From Flavobacteriaceae bacterium (GTDB lineage Bacteria; Bacteroidota; Bacteroidia; Flavobacteriales; Flavobacteriaceae), in assembly GCA_025800395.1 (NCBI GenBank), contig JAOXRU010000152.1, positions 1 through 36,191 on the forward strand: 36,191 nucleotides of DNA, given 5' to 3'. Positions 16,655 to 24,546 of this stretch are shown in pieces. Every line of letters starts with the position of its first letter. Within the stretch, counting starts at the first letter, position 1. The notes beneath the pieces were generated by a model. The model was not told where the DNA came from. It made no database searches and worked only from the letters and a program-made list of their open reading frames with translations. A program made the translations under genes and the position numbers.

Positions 16655-16706
16655 ATTTATCCATTATTTTAGCAAAAATCCCCAAAAATAATGGATAAAT
16701 CTTTTT
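16655..16706 (+). promoter_or_regulatory. Perfect 16-bp hairpin enclosing the folate cyclo-ligase start codon, with U tract
   Basis: ATTTATCCATTATTTT (16655-16670) is exactly complementary to AAAATAATGGATAAAT (16685-16700), with a 14-base loop. The ligase ATG (16691-16693) is inside the right arm, and CTTTTT follows at 16701-16706. The stem has only three G-C pairs, but sixteen uninterrupted pairs are unlikely by chance. In RNA it would hide the start codon, and with the U tract it could also act as an attenuator. In DNA it could be a large operator. Confidence 0.7.
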
Positions 16707-17251
16707 ACAGAAAACGGTACCAACAAAGACGCGAATCCAGCACAAGTCATCAGAGAGACACTTGGAGCTTAGAAATCGCAAACCGCCTTTTGGAACTTTC
16801 TATTTGGGATCATGTATACTATCACTTGTTTTTAACCATAGAAAGGAAAAAAGAAATAGACACTAGCTATTTACTCCATATTCTACAAGGAAAAGACAAA
16901 GAAGTGGTGGTATCGCGCTCCAACATCGATCGCAGTCTCACCAATATCTTACTCACCGATAACACCAAATTTGCGTACAACAAATGGAATATACCCGAAC
17001 CGCAAAATGGCGTCGAAGTACCCACCAACCTAATAGATGTAATATTTGTACCGCTACTGGCATTTGACCAAAACGGACACCGAATCGGATACGGCAAAGG
17101 CTATTATGACAATTTTCTGAGCAATTGTAGAGCAAACGCACTCACCATAGGACTTTCTTTTTTTCCTCCCATAGAAGAGAGTATCCCTGTAGAAGCACAC
17201 GACAAAACATTAGATTGCGTCGTTACTCCGCAGGAAGTGTATCGTTTTTAG
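16691..17251 (+). CDS. 5-formyltetrahydrofolate cyclo-ligase
   Basis: 186 residues, typical length. It uses ATP to turn 5-formyl-THF (folinate) into 5,10-methenyl-THF, returning a storage or inhibitory folate to the one-carbon pool in the cytosol. Seen: basic N-terminus (KSFYRKRYQQRRE) for ATP/folate binding, the IDVIFVPLLAFDQNGHRIGYGKGYYDNFL block that is the family hallmark near 135-165, and HDKTLDCVVTP at the end. The start is fixed by the family N-terminus although the ATG lies within a perfect inverted repeat. Its last 29 bases overlap the end of lspA on the other strand. The E. coli homologue is called ygfA/fau; I leave the symbol open. Confidence 0.95.
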   Translation: MDKSFYRKRYQQRRESSTSHQRDTWSLEIANRLLELSIWDHVYYHLFLTIERKKEIDTSYLLHILQGKDKEVVVSRSNIDRSLTNILLTDNTKFAYNKWNIPEPQNGVEVPTNLIDVIFVPLLAFDQNGHRIGYGKGYYDNFLSNCRANALTIGLSFFPPIEESIPVEAHDKTLDCVVTPQEVYRF

Positions 17252-17867
17252 TTTCTTTTTTGAATACGCGCTTATTAAACACTATCATGATACCTACACC
17301 AGTACTAATGGCAACATCGGCTATATTGAAAATCGGATCAAAGAAGGTAAAACGCTGCCCACCTTTGAAGGGCACCCAATCGGGCAACACGGTGTCTATC
17401 ATAGGAAAATAAAGCATATCCACTACCTTTCCATGAAATAAACCACCATAATTATTCTCTGCAAACATGGTGGCAACTTGCTTGTGACTGTGATCGAACA
17501 ACATTCCATAAAACATCGAATCTATAAGATTTCCCAATGCTCCTGCAAACACCAAACAAACCGCCCATATCAGCATTTTATCCGATTTTTTGCGAATCAC
17601 ATCATACAACCAATACCCTATCCCCATGATAGCAAACATGCGAAACACGGTGAGCACCAATTTACCGTTTTTCTCTGATATGGGTAAAAAATCTGATGGT
17701 TTTGCCCCCCAAGCAGCACCTTCATTTTCGATGAAGTAAATACGAAACCAATCGTGAAAGATAATGTCGTATTCGTGCAAAGAATAATGTGTTTTAATAT
17801 AGATTTTGCTTATTTGATCCACCAACAAAATGACTAAAACAAATAAAGTAGCTTTTTTAAGATTCAT
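17223..17867 (-). CDS. lspA: Lipoprotein signal peptidase (signal peptidase II)
   Basis: 214 residues, longer than the roughly 165 of E. coli. Inner-membrane aspartyl protease removing signal peptides from prolipoproteins after lipidation. Seen: four hydrophobic segments, Asp17 in LLVDQISK, IENEGAAWG at 46-54, and the two catalytic Asp residues, Asp116 in GNLIDS and Asp184 in FNIADVAIS. The extra length is an insertion between the catalytic Asp motifs (about 120-170), which I recall as usual in Bacteroidetes enzymes. The window encodes several lipobox proteins that would be its clients. Its 3' end overlaps the convergent cyclo-ligase gene by 29 bases, so the two mRNAs are complementary there. 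Confidence 0.96.
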   Translation of the reverse strand: MNLKKATLFVLVILLVDQISKIYIKTHYSLHEYDIIFHDWFRIYFIENEGAAWGAKPSDFLPISEKNGKLVLTVFRMFAIMGIGYWLYDVIRKKSDKMLIWAVCLVFAGALGNLIDSMFYGMLFDHSHKQVATMFAENNYGGLFHGKVVDMLYFPMIDTVLPDWVPFKGGQRFTFFDPIFNIADVAISTGVGIMIVFNKRVFKKETKNDTLPAE

Positions 17868-17971
17868 CTTTTATATAATTCTAACCGAAAACGTGTTTGC
17901 GACAAATCTTTCCAGCATCTACTGTTTTGATCGTATCCCAATTTCGCCTTCCTTTCTAGCGCCTAAAAATA

Positions 17972-18604
17972 CTAATATATTTCGGTTTTCGGATTAATAA
18001 ATATATTCCCTTTTACGGCATATAGCTGTATGCTTGCAGATTTGGAGGCAGTATATCTCCCCATTACTTTACCATATTCGACTTGTACATCTGCCACAGG
18101 ATCCTTTTCTCGCAAGACTATGTCTCCTTCAAACGATTTTACCGAAATAATCCCCTCTACCGATCGCAAGCTGCAATTGCCATCACCCAATCGGATACGA
18201 AGCATTTCGTATTGGCCCTTCACCCTTACATCTGTGGAACTGCCTTGCACAAGCAATTGTAAATTTTGGGGCAAAACTACTTCCAAAGCTATAGACAATA
18301 CTTTGTGCGCACTCAGTTTGTCGTTGGGCATCACAAACATTTTTTGTTGCTGGGCTCTCACCACCAAAGTATTCGCCTGTTCTTCAAAACTAATTAGAAA
18401 ACGGTTCTGATATTCGCCCTCCATATACGCATTTACCTCTATAAACGGACTTTGATGTGTCTTTACATCCAAACGGTACACATTGTCGGTGGCAATTTCC
18501 ACAAAATGCAAATTGGTATTCCATATCGTTTTCTTGCTTATATACTGTGCCGATAACAACATAAAACCCAAACTATACATCCATATAAAGCAAACAATTT
18601 TCAT
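17972..18604 (-). CDS. Secreted beta-helix protein, GIN/DUF4097-like
   Basis: 210 residues with an N-terminal signal sequence ending LLSAQ. After a degenerate first part the protein becomes a run of short alternating strands (LQLLVQGSSTDVRVKGQYEM, LRIRLGDGNCSLRSVEGIISV, KSFEGDIVLRE, ASIQLYAVKGNIFINPKT). This is the pattern of the head-GIN / DUF4097 putative adhesin families, which form a right-handed beta-helix in the envelope. Family assignment is by pattern only. It lies behind the terminator of the ileS unit and 104 bases before lspA, so it may share a transcript with lspA. Function unknown. Confidence 0.6.
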   Translation of the reverse strand: MKIVCFIWMYSLGFMLLSAQYISKKTIWNTNLHFVEIATDNVYRLDVKTHQSPFIEVNAYMEGEYQNRFLISFEEQANTLVVRAQQQKMFVMPNDKLSAHKVLSIALEVVLPQNLQLLVQGSSTDVRVKGQYEMLRIRLGDGNCSLRSVEGIISVKSFEGDIVLREKDPVADVQVEYGKVMGRYTASKSASIQLYAVKGNIFINPKTEIY

Positions 18605-18620
18605 TGGTTCTTTCTATAAA

Positions 18621-18648
18621 AAAACACCTATATTGCTATAGGCGTTTT
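18621..18648 (-). terminator. Terminator of the ileS-dksA-like unit
   Basis: AAAACGCCTATA / TATAGGTGTTTT in minus-strand sense forms a 12-bp stem with loop GCAA (a GNRA tetraloop) and a tract of seven U. One pair is G-U in minus-strand RNA and would be an A-C mismatch in plus-strand RNA, so the signal is better in the transcribed direction. It begins 22 bases after the stop of the DksA-like gene. Confidence 0.8.
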
Positions 18649-18670
18649 ACAAAACTAGAGTACTTCTAGC

Positions 18671-19054
18671 TTATTTTTGCATGTTCTTTGCCTCTATGCT
18701 AAGCGTAGCATGTGGAACTAGCTTCAATCGTTCTTTGTTGATCAGTTTTCCAGTTACCCGACAAATTCCATATGTTTTGTTTTCTATTCGCAACATGGCA
18801 TTCTTCAAATCGCGAATAAACTTTTCTTGCCGGATTGCCAATTGGGTATTTGCCTCTTTACTCATGGTTTCAGACCCCTCTTCAAAAGCTTTAAAAGTCG
18901 GAGCCGTATCTTCTGTACCATTATTGCCATCGTTCATATAAGAACTTTTTAGCAACTCCAACTGCGATTGTGCATTTTTGATCTTCTCTTCCAACAAATT
19001 TCTGAAATCCTCCAATTCGCTATCCGAATAGCGCACTTTAATGTCTTCACTCAT
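18671..19054 (-). CDS. TraR/DksA-family protein with degenerate zinc finger
   Basis: 127 residues. An N-terminal coiled-coil hairpin (about 10-95) leads to a C-terminal globular end, as in DksA, which inserts its coiled coil in the RNA polymerase secondary channel. Aligning YGICRVTGK and PHATLSIEAKN with E. coli DksA, only the first zinc Cys is left (Cys98). The other three positions are Thr101, Ser119 and Ala122. At the coiled-coil tip the two-Asp signature is reduced to one (EDTA, Asp49). It probably folds without zinc; whether it acts with ppGpp on transcription is open. I recall such degenerate proteins as widespread in Flavobacteria. Four bases separate it from ileS, so they are co-transcribed. 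Confidence 0.85.
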   Translation of the reverse strand: MSEDIKVRYSDSELEDFRNLLEEKIKNAQSQLELLKSSYMNDGNNGTEDTAPTFKAFEEGSETMSKEANTQLAIRQEKFIRDLKNAMLRIENKTYGICRVTGKLINKERLKLVPHATLSIEAKNMQK

Positions 19055-19058
19055 CTTT

Positions 19059-22000
19059 TTAATTTTTTAAGATTAGCATTTTGGTTTCAATATTATCAAA
19101 AGCAATTTCCGTTCCATCGTTCAGTTTGGGCTCAAACTCTAGCGCCGTGGCTAAAGTTTCCGACAGTATATACTTCTTGTTTGAAGAAACTGCTTCTTCT
19201 AATAAACTATTATTTTCGAATTTTATTGTTATCGTATTCGTAACCTCCAATCCAGAAGACTTTCTGAGGTTTTGAATACGATTTACCAATTCTCTCGATA
19301 TTCCTTCATTACGCAATTTTGGGCTAATGGTTACATCTAATGCAACCGTCAACGAACCAGCACTTGCGACTAGCCATCCTTCTATATCCGAGGAGGTGAT
19401 TTCCACATCTTCTCGCTTTAATATCAGGCTATTTCCTCCTATGTTCAAAGAAATTTCGCCATCTTGTTCTATTTTCTGGATATCCGCTTGCTCAAAGCCA
19501 TTTACTGCGGCTGCTACTAGCTTCATATCTTTTCCAAATCGAGGTCCCAAGGCTTTAAAATTTGGTTTGATTTGCTTGACCAATATACCCGAAGCATCAT
19601 CCAACAATTCTATTTCTTTCACATTTACCTCCGACTGAATCAATTCGGCAACTTCTCTGATGGCTTTTTCCTGATCGGCATGTAAAATTGGTATCATTAT
19701 TTTCTGGAGAGGCTGGCGAACTTTTATCTTTTCTTTGGCACGCAAAGACAATACCATAGAAGAAATCTGCTGCGCCAATTCCATCTTGTTTTCCAATGCT
19801 TCTTGGATCATGGTTTTATCACAAATTGGAAAATCTGCCAAATGCACACTTTCTACACCCTCTTTACCAGTAATTGCTATCAAATCTTTATACAGACGAT
19901 CCATATAAAACGGAGCTACTGGCGCACTGAGCTTGGCAACTTCCAACAGACAAGTATACAATGTCTGATAAGCCGATATTTTGTCCTGACCGTATTCGCC
20001 TTTCCAAAAACGCCTTCTGCACAATCGCACATACCAGTTGCTGAGATTTTCTTGCACAAAATCCGAAATCGCTCTGGTAAGCTTGGTAGGCTCAAAATCG
20101 GCATAATACCCATCTACTTTTTTGATCAAACTATGAAGCTCCGACAAAATCCATTGGTCGATCTCCGGTCGCTGGTCTATAGGTATGTTTTCCTCTGTGT
20201 AAGAAAAAGAATCGATATTGGCATACAATGCAAAAAACGAATAGGTATTGTACAAGGTGCCAAAGAATTTTCGACGAACCTCAGCCACCCCTTCTAGATC
20301 AAACTTAAGATTGTCCCAAGGGTTGGCATTCACCATCATATACCAGCGAGTAGCATCTGGCCCATACTTTTCCATAGTCTCAAATGGATCTACTGCATTG
20401 CCCAATCTCTTAGACATCTTTTGCCCATTTTTGTCGAGAACCAATCCATTGGAAACCACATTTTTGTAGGCTACAGAATCTTTTACCATAGCAGATATGG
20501 CATGTAAGGTATAAAACCAACCTCGGGTTTGATCTACTCCTTCACAAATAAAGTCCGCAGGATATACCTTCCCATTATCGATCAAATCTTTGTTCTCAAA
20601 CGGATAATGCCATTGCGCAAATGGCATAGATCCACTATCAAACCATACATCTATCAGATCACTTTCTCTTCGCATTGGTTTTCCCTCAGAAGAACACAGT
20701 ATGATTTGATCCACTATGTTTTTATGCAAATCTACTTTATCATAGTTTTCTTCAGACATATTTCCTATTTGAAAATCGGCAAAAATATCTCGCTCCATAA
20801 GGCCCGCAGCTACACTTTTGTCCATCTCTTCTTTGAGATCCGCTATAGAGCCTATTATCTTTTCTTCTTTCCCGTCTTCGGTTCTCCATATAGGCAATGG
20901 AATTCCCCAATATCTAGAACGAGACAAATTCCAATCGTTTGCATTGGCCAACCAGTTTCCAAAACGTCCTTCTCCTGTGGCTCTCGGTTTCCAATTGATG
21001 GTTTCGTTTAGCGCAAACATCTCGTCTTTTATTTCGGTTACCTTAATAAACCAACTATCCAATGGATAATATAAAACAGGCTTATCGGTTCGCCAACAAT
21101 TGGGGTAAGAGTGCACATACTTCTCTACCTTAAAGGCTTTGTTTTCTGTTTTTAATGCAATTGCTATTTCCACATCTACAGATTTATCTGGCGCTTCTCC
21201 ATCTGCATAGTATTCGTTCTTTACATATTTTCCTGCCAAATCACCCAATTCTGGACGAAATCTTCCTTGCAAATCTACCAAGGGCACCGGATTGTTGTTT
21301 TCATCCAATACCAACATAGGTGGTACTTCCGGATCTGCTTGCTTGGCTACCAAGGCATCATCCGCACCAAATGTAGGTGCCGTATGCACGATACCTGTAC
21401 CATCTTCCGTGGTTACAAAATCGCCCACAATTACACGAAATGCATTTTCCGCATTTTCAAAAGGCAAGGTATATGGCAACAACTGCTCATAACGAATGCC
21501 TTCCAAATCTCTTCCCATAAAAGATTCTCCAACGAAATATGGGATTTTCTTAGCACCAGACACATAATGGGCTAGAGCGCTTTCTTCTTCTACTGCTTCA
21601 AATTTGCCAGCAAACTGCTTCCCTACCAAATTTTTGGCCAATACTACTTGTATAGGCTCAAAAGTGTACTGGTTATAGGTTTTTACCAATACATATTCAA
21701 TTTTTGGACCTACCGTAAGAGCGGTATTTGATGGCAAAGTCCAAGGAGTGGTTGTCCATGCCAAAAAATGAACATCCCCTTTTCCTTGCAATGCTGCTGG
21801 CAAAGTTTCCGACAAGGCTTTAAACTGCGCTACTACCGTGGTATCGGTTACATCCTGATAGGTGCCTGGCTGATTCAATTCGTGCGAACTCAATCCAGTT
21901 CCTGCCTTTGGAGAATATGGTTGTATTGTATATCCTTTATACAACAGTTCTTTGTCATAAATTTGCTGCAAAAGCCACCATACCGTCTCCATATATTTGG

Positions 22001-22457
22001 ATTTGTAGGTGATATACGGATCTTCCATATCTACCCAATACCCTATCTGACGGGTCATTTCGTTCCATACATTGGTATAGCGCATCACCGCTTTTCTACA
22101 GGCTGCATTATAATCTTCTACGCTTATTTTCTTCCCGATATCTTCCTTGGTAATTCCCAATTCTTTCTCTACTCCCAATTCTATAGGCAATCCGTGGGTA
22201 TCCCAACCCGCTTTTCTGTTTACCTTATAGCCTTTCATGGTTTTATATCGGGGGAAAATATCTTTTATGGTTCGCGCCATCACATGATGAATACCCGGCA
22301 ATCCATTGGCAGATGGCGGGCCTTCATAAAAAATATAACTAGGTTTCCCTTCGCGTGTAGAAATACTCTTTTCAAATATCTGGTTTTCTTCCCAATATTG
22401 AAGAATTTCTTTAGCGATTATTGGTAGATCTAATCCTTTGTACTCTGCAAACTTCAT
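19059..22457 (-). CDS. ileS: Isoleucyl-tRNA synthetase, IleRS2 type with GXHH signature
   Basis: 1132 residues, the long eukaryote-like form rather than the roughly 940-residue E. coli form. It charges tRNA-Ile. The first signature lies in PPSANGLPGIHHVMARTIKD: residues 55-58 are GIHH (22284-22295) where class I enzymes normally have HxGH. KMSKR is intact near residue 679. The CP1 editing domain lies about 200-400 (LAWTTTPWTLPSNTAL, GTGIVHTAPTFGADD), so mischarged Val can be removed. IleRS2 enzymes are intrinsically mupirocin-tolerant, and the swapped GXHH form has been described as hyper-resistant. It is followed by the DksA-like gene after 4 bases. Plus-strand open frames inside it are shadows. 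Confidence 0.97.
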   Translation of the reverse strand: MKFAEYKGLDLPIIAKEILQYWEENQIFEKSISTREGKPSYIFYEGPPSANGLPGIHHVMARTIKDIFPRYKTMKGYKVNRKAGWDTHGLPIELGVEKELGITKEDIGKKISVEDYNAACRKAVMRYTNVWNEMTRQIGYWVDMEDPYITYKSKYMETVWWLLQQIYDKELLYKGYTIQPYSPKAGTGLSSHELNQPGTYQDVTDTTVVAQFKALSETLPAALQGKGDVHFLAWTTTPWTLPSNTALTVGPKIEYVLVKTYNQYTFEPIQVVLAKNLVGKQFAGKFEAVEEESALAHYVSGAKKIPYFVGESFMGRDLEGIRYEQLLPYTLPFENAENAFRVIVGDFVTTEDGTGIVHTAPTFGADDALVAKQADPEVPPMLVLDENNNPVPLVDLQGRFRPELGDLAGKYVKNEYYADGEAPDKSVDVEIAIALKTENKAFKVEKYVHSYPNCWRTDKPVLYYPLDSWFIKVTEIKDEMFALNETINWKPRATGEGRFGNWLANANDWNLSRSRYWGIPLPIWRTEDGKEEKIIGSIADLKEEMDKSVAAGLMERDIFADFQIGNMSEENYDKVDLHKNIVDQIILCSSEGKPMRRESDLIDVWFDSGSMPFAQWHYPFENKDLIDNGKVYPADFICEGVDQTRGWFYTLHAISAMVKDSVAYKNVVSNGLVLDKNGQKMSKRLGNAVDPFETMEKYGPDATRWYMMVNANPWDNLKFDLEGVAEVRRKFFGTLYNTYSFFALYANIDSFSYTEENIPIDQRPEIDQWILSELHSLIKKVDGYYADFEPTKLTRAISDFVQENLSNWYVRLCRRRFWKGEYGQDKISAYQTLYTCLLEVAKLSAPVAPFYMDRLYKDLIAITGKEGVESVHLADFPICDKTMIQEALENKMELAQQISSMVLSLRAKEKIKVRQPLQKIMIPILHADQEKAIREVAELIQSEVNVKEIELLDDASGILVKQIKPNFKALGPRFGKDMKLVAAAVNGFEQADIQKIEQDGEISLNIGGNSLILKREDVEITSSDIEGWLVASAGSLTVALDVTISPKLRNEGISRELVNRIQNLRKSSGLEVTNTITIKFENNSLLEEAVSSNKKYILSETLATALEFEPKLNDGTEIAFDNIETKMLILKN

Positions 22458-22549
22458 GCGCTATGTTCCTTAACAAATTTTGGAGAACGAAATTACTAAA
22501 TTTCAATCAATTCCTTGTTGCTATTTTATAAAAAAACACACCAACATAT

Positions 22550-22581
22550 TTGTTAATTCGGAGAAAAAAAACTACATTTTG
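22550..22581 (+). promoter_or_regulatory. Possible promoter of the TPR histidine kinase
   Basis: TTG (22550-22552), 20 bases, then TACATTTTG (22573-22581). The second element has TA-N3-TTTG instead of TA-N2-TTTG, so it is imperfect, but spacing and position (about 20 bases before the ATG) fit. Confidence 0.35.
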
Positions 22582-22602
22582 TTCCCTTAAATAGTTCCCT
22601 AT

Positions 22603-24537
22603 ATGCGAATTTCGCTTTTTACCAAAATATGTTTTCTCCTATTGGTATGCTGCTACGCACACCCAGACTTCTATGCTCAGGAATTGGCAGATGACTCTCG
22701 GCTAAGACAAATATATGCCAACACCCATGACAATTTTGAATCTACTTTTCGCAAACTTCAGATGTATTGCAATAAAGATCCAAAAAAAATCAACCAGCTA
22801 CGGCGCTTTAGTCAAAAGGAAAATTACCGACTAGGTATGGCCTATGCTTTTAACTCGCTAGGTATATACGAACGCAATAGTGCCCATTATCAATTGGCGA
22901 TCAATCACCACAAAAAAAGTATCGATCTGGCCGATTCGATACCCGAAATGAAAATTACGGCACTCAATAAGCTAGGCGTGGTATACAGAAGGATGGATGC
23001 CGTACAAACCGCATTGGATTTTCACCAACAGGCACTCAGTATTTCCGATACTTTGGTGCCCAAAACCAATTTTGTCAAAAAATCTATCGCTATTTCTCTC
23101 ACCAGTATTGGAAACGTATATCTTACCCTCAAACAATATGACTTGGCCGCTACGGAGTTTGAAAAATCCTTGAAAATAGAAATCGAAATGGATAGCAAAA
23201 AGGGGATGGCTATCAATTTTCACAATTTGGGAAAAACCTACGAACATCGTGGAAATCTGTATAAAGCCAAACAGTACTTCATGAAGTCCTTATCCCTAAA
23301 TGAGGAAATAAATTCTGATCTAGGAAAAATCATTTGTAAAAATAGCATCGCACAAATCCATCTCAAACAAGGAAACCACCAAGAAGCACTAGACGTATTG
23401 CGTTCTATCATGCAAAAAGCCGAATTGTTCGGTGACGATTATTATCTGACTATGGTATATATCAATTTGGGCTGGGCCTACCGTGAACTGAACAAGCACA
23501 CTCTTGCCGAAAAATACCTACAAAAAGGCCTATACATCGCCCAACAAAAAAGACTAATGTCTTCTATTGCGGACGCCTATGAGCAGCTCAGTGAGCTACA
23601 AAAGAGTCAAAAAAATTACGCCTTAGCTATGCACTTTCTAGAAGCACAATTAAAAGCCAAAGACCAGTATTTGAATGAGAAAAACTATCAATACATATCC
23701 GATTTACTCATCAAATACGACGCCCAAAAAAAGAAAAATCAAATCGAATTGCTGCAAAAGGAAAATGAAATTGTGCATATAAGACTTTCCAAAAACAACA
23801 ATATATTATTTTTCTCCATACTCACCATCTTATTGCTTCTGCTACTTTTTCTTATCCTACAAGAACGCTTCAAATTGCGCAACCAAAAAGAAATAATAGA
23901 AACCGAACAACAATTGCTTCGAACCCAAATCAACCCACACTTTATTTTCAACTCCCTACTGTCCATCAAATTGTATATCCAAGGCAACAACAAACAAGAT
24001 GCTTTGTTGTTTCTCGATCAGTTCTCCAAACTAATCCGTCACATCTTGTCGAGTTCTATGGAAAAGTATATTCCTTTGGAGGAAGAACTAGAAATTTTGC
24101 AATTGTACACCAATATAGAAAACACCCGACTAGACAACGATATTGAATATAGCACCGATATCGACCCTCGTCTGAAAACTCGTATAATAAAAATTCCTGC
24201 GCTTACATTGCAACCTTTTATTGAAAATGCCATTTGGCATGGGTTATCTCCCAAAAAAGAAGGAGACAAAAAAATCCGTATATCGGTTCACCCCGAGGGC
24301 AAAAATCATATTCTTATTGCTATAGAAGACAATGGTATTGGCAGGAGCAAATCCAAAAAACAGGAAGCAGAGCTTCCACACAAAAAGCAACGCTCGTTGG
24401 GCATATATCTCACCAAAAAAAGACTGCAACAATTTAGCGATAGTCTAAAAAATCATTATGATCTAAAAATAATCGACCTCAGGCAAAACCAAAAACCCCT
24501 TGGCACAAGAGTAGAACTTTTGTTGCCAATTGCATAA
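22603..24537 (+). CDS. TPR-containing sensor histidine kinase of the LytS/YehU (His_kinase) type
   Basis: 644 residues. Signal peptide (ends FYAQ), then a periplasmic array of tetratricopeptide repeats (about 60-370; AFNSLGIYERN, NKLGVVYRRMD, NFHNLGKTYEHRG, YINLGWAYREL), one membrane helix (about 400-423), and a cytosolic kinase. The phospho-acceptor region RTQINPHFIFNSLL has His446, the N box LQPFIENAIWHG has Asn542, and EDNGIGR is the glycine-rich ATP motif. In this family the partner is normally a LytTR response regulator. None is adjacent, so the kinase is an orphan here. The gene is a single unit between ileS (divergent) and a TonB receptor (convergent, 9 bases between the stops). The signal sensed by the TPR region is unknown. 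Confidence 0.93.
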   Translation: MRISLFTKICFLLLVCCYAHPDFYAQELADDSRLRQIYANTHDNFESTFRKLQMYCNKDPKKINQLRRFSQKENYRLGMAYAFNSLGIYERNSAHYQLAINHHKKSIDLADSIPEMKITALNKLGVVYRRMDAVQTALDFHQQALSISDTLVPKTNFVKKSIAISLTSIGNVYLTLKQYDLAATEFEKSLKIEIEMDSKKGMAINFHNLGKTYEHRGNLYKAKQYFMKSLSLNEEINSDLGKIICKNSIAQIHLKQGNHQEALDVLRSIMQKAELFGDDYYLTMVYINLGWAYRELNKHTLAEKYLQKGLYIAQQKRLMSSIADAYEQLSELQKSQKNYALAMHFLEAQLKAKDQYLNEKNYQYISDLLIKYDAQKKKNQIELLQKENEIVHIRLSKNNNILFFSILTILLLLLLFLILQERFKLRNQKEIIETEQQLLRTQINPHFIFNSLLSIKLYIQGNNKQDALLFLDQFSKLIRHILSSSMEKYIPLEEELEILQLYTNIENTRLDNDIEYSTDIDPRLKTRIIKIPALTLQPFIENAIWHGLSPKKEGDKKIRISVHPEGKNHILIAIEDNGIGRSKSKKQEAELPHKKQRSLGIYLTKKRLQQFSDSLKNHYDLKIIDLRQNQKPLGTRVELLLPIA

Positions 24538-24546
24538 AGAACAATC

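Noticed and set aside
21768..22427. Plus-strand open frame of 219 codons antisense to ileS
   Set aside because: ileS is certain on the other strand. The antisense product is an aromatic- and Cys-rich sequence without a family pattern, as expected from the complement of a coding frame.
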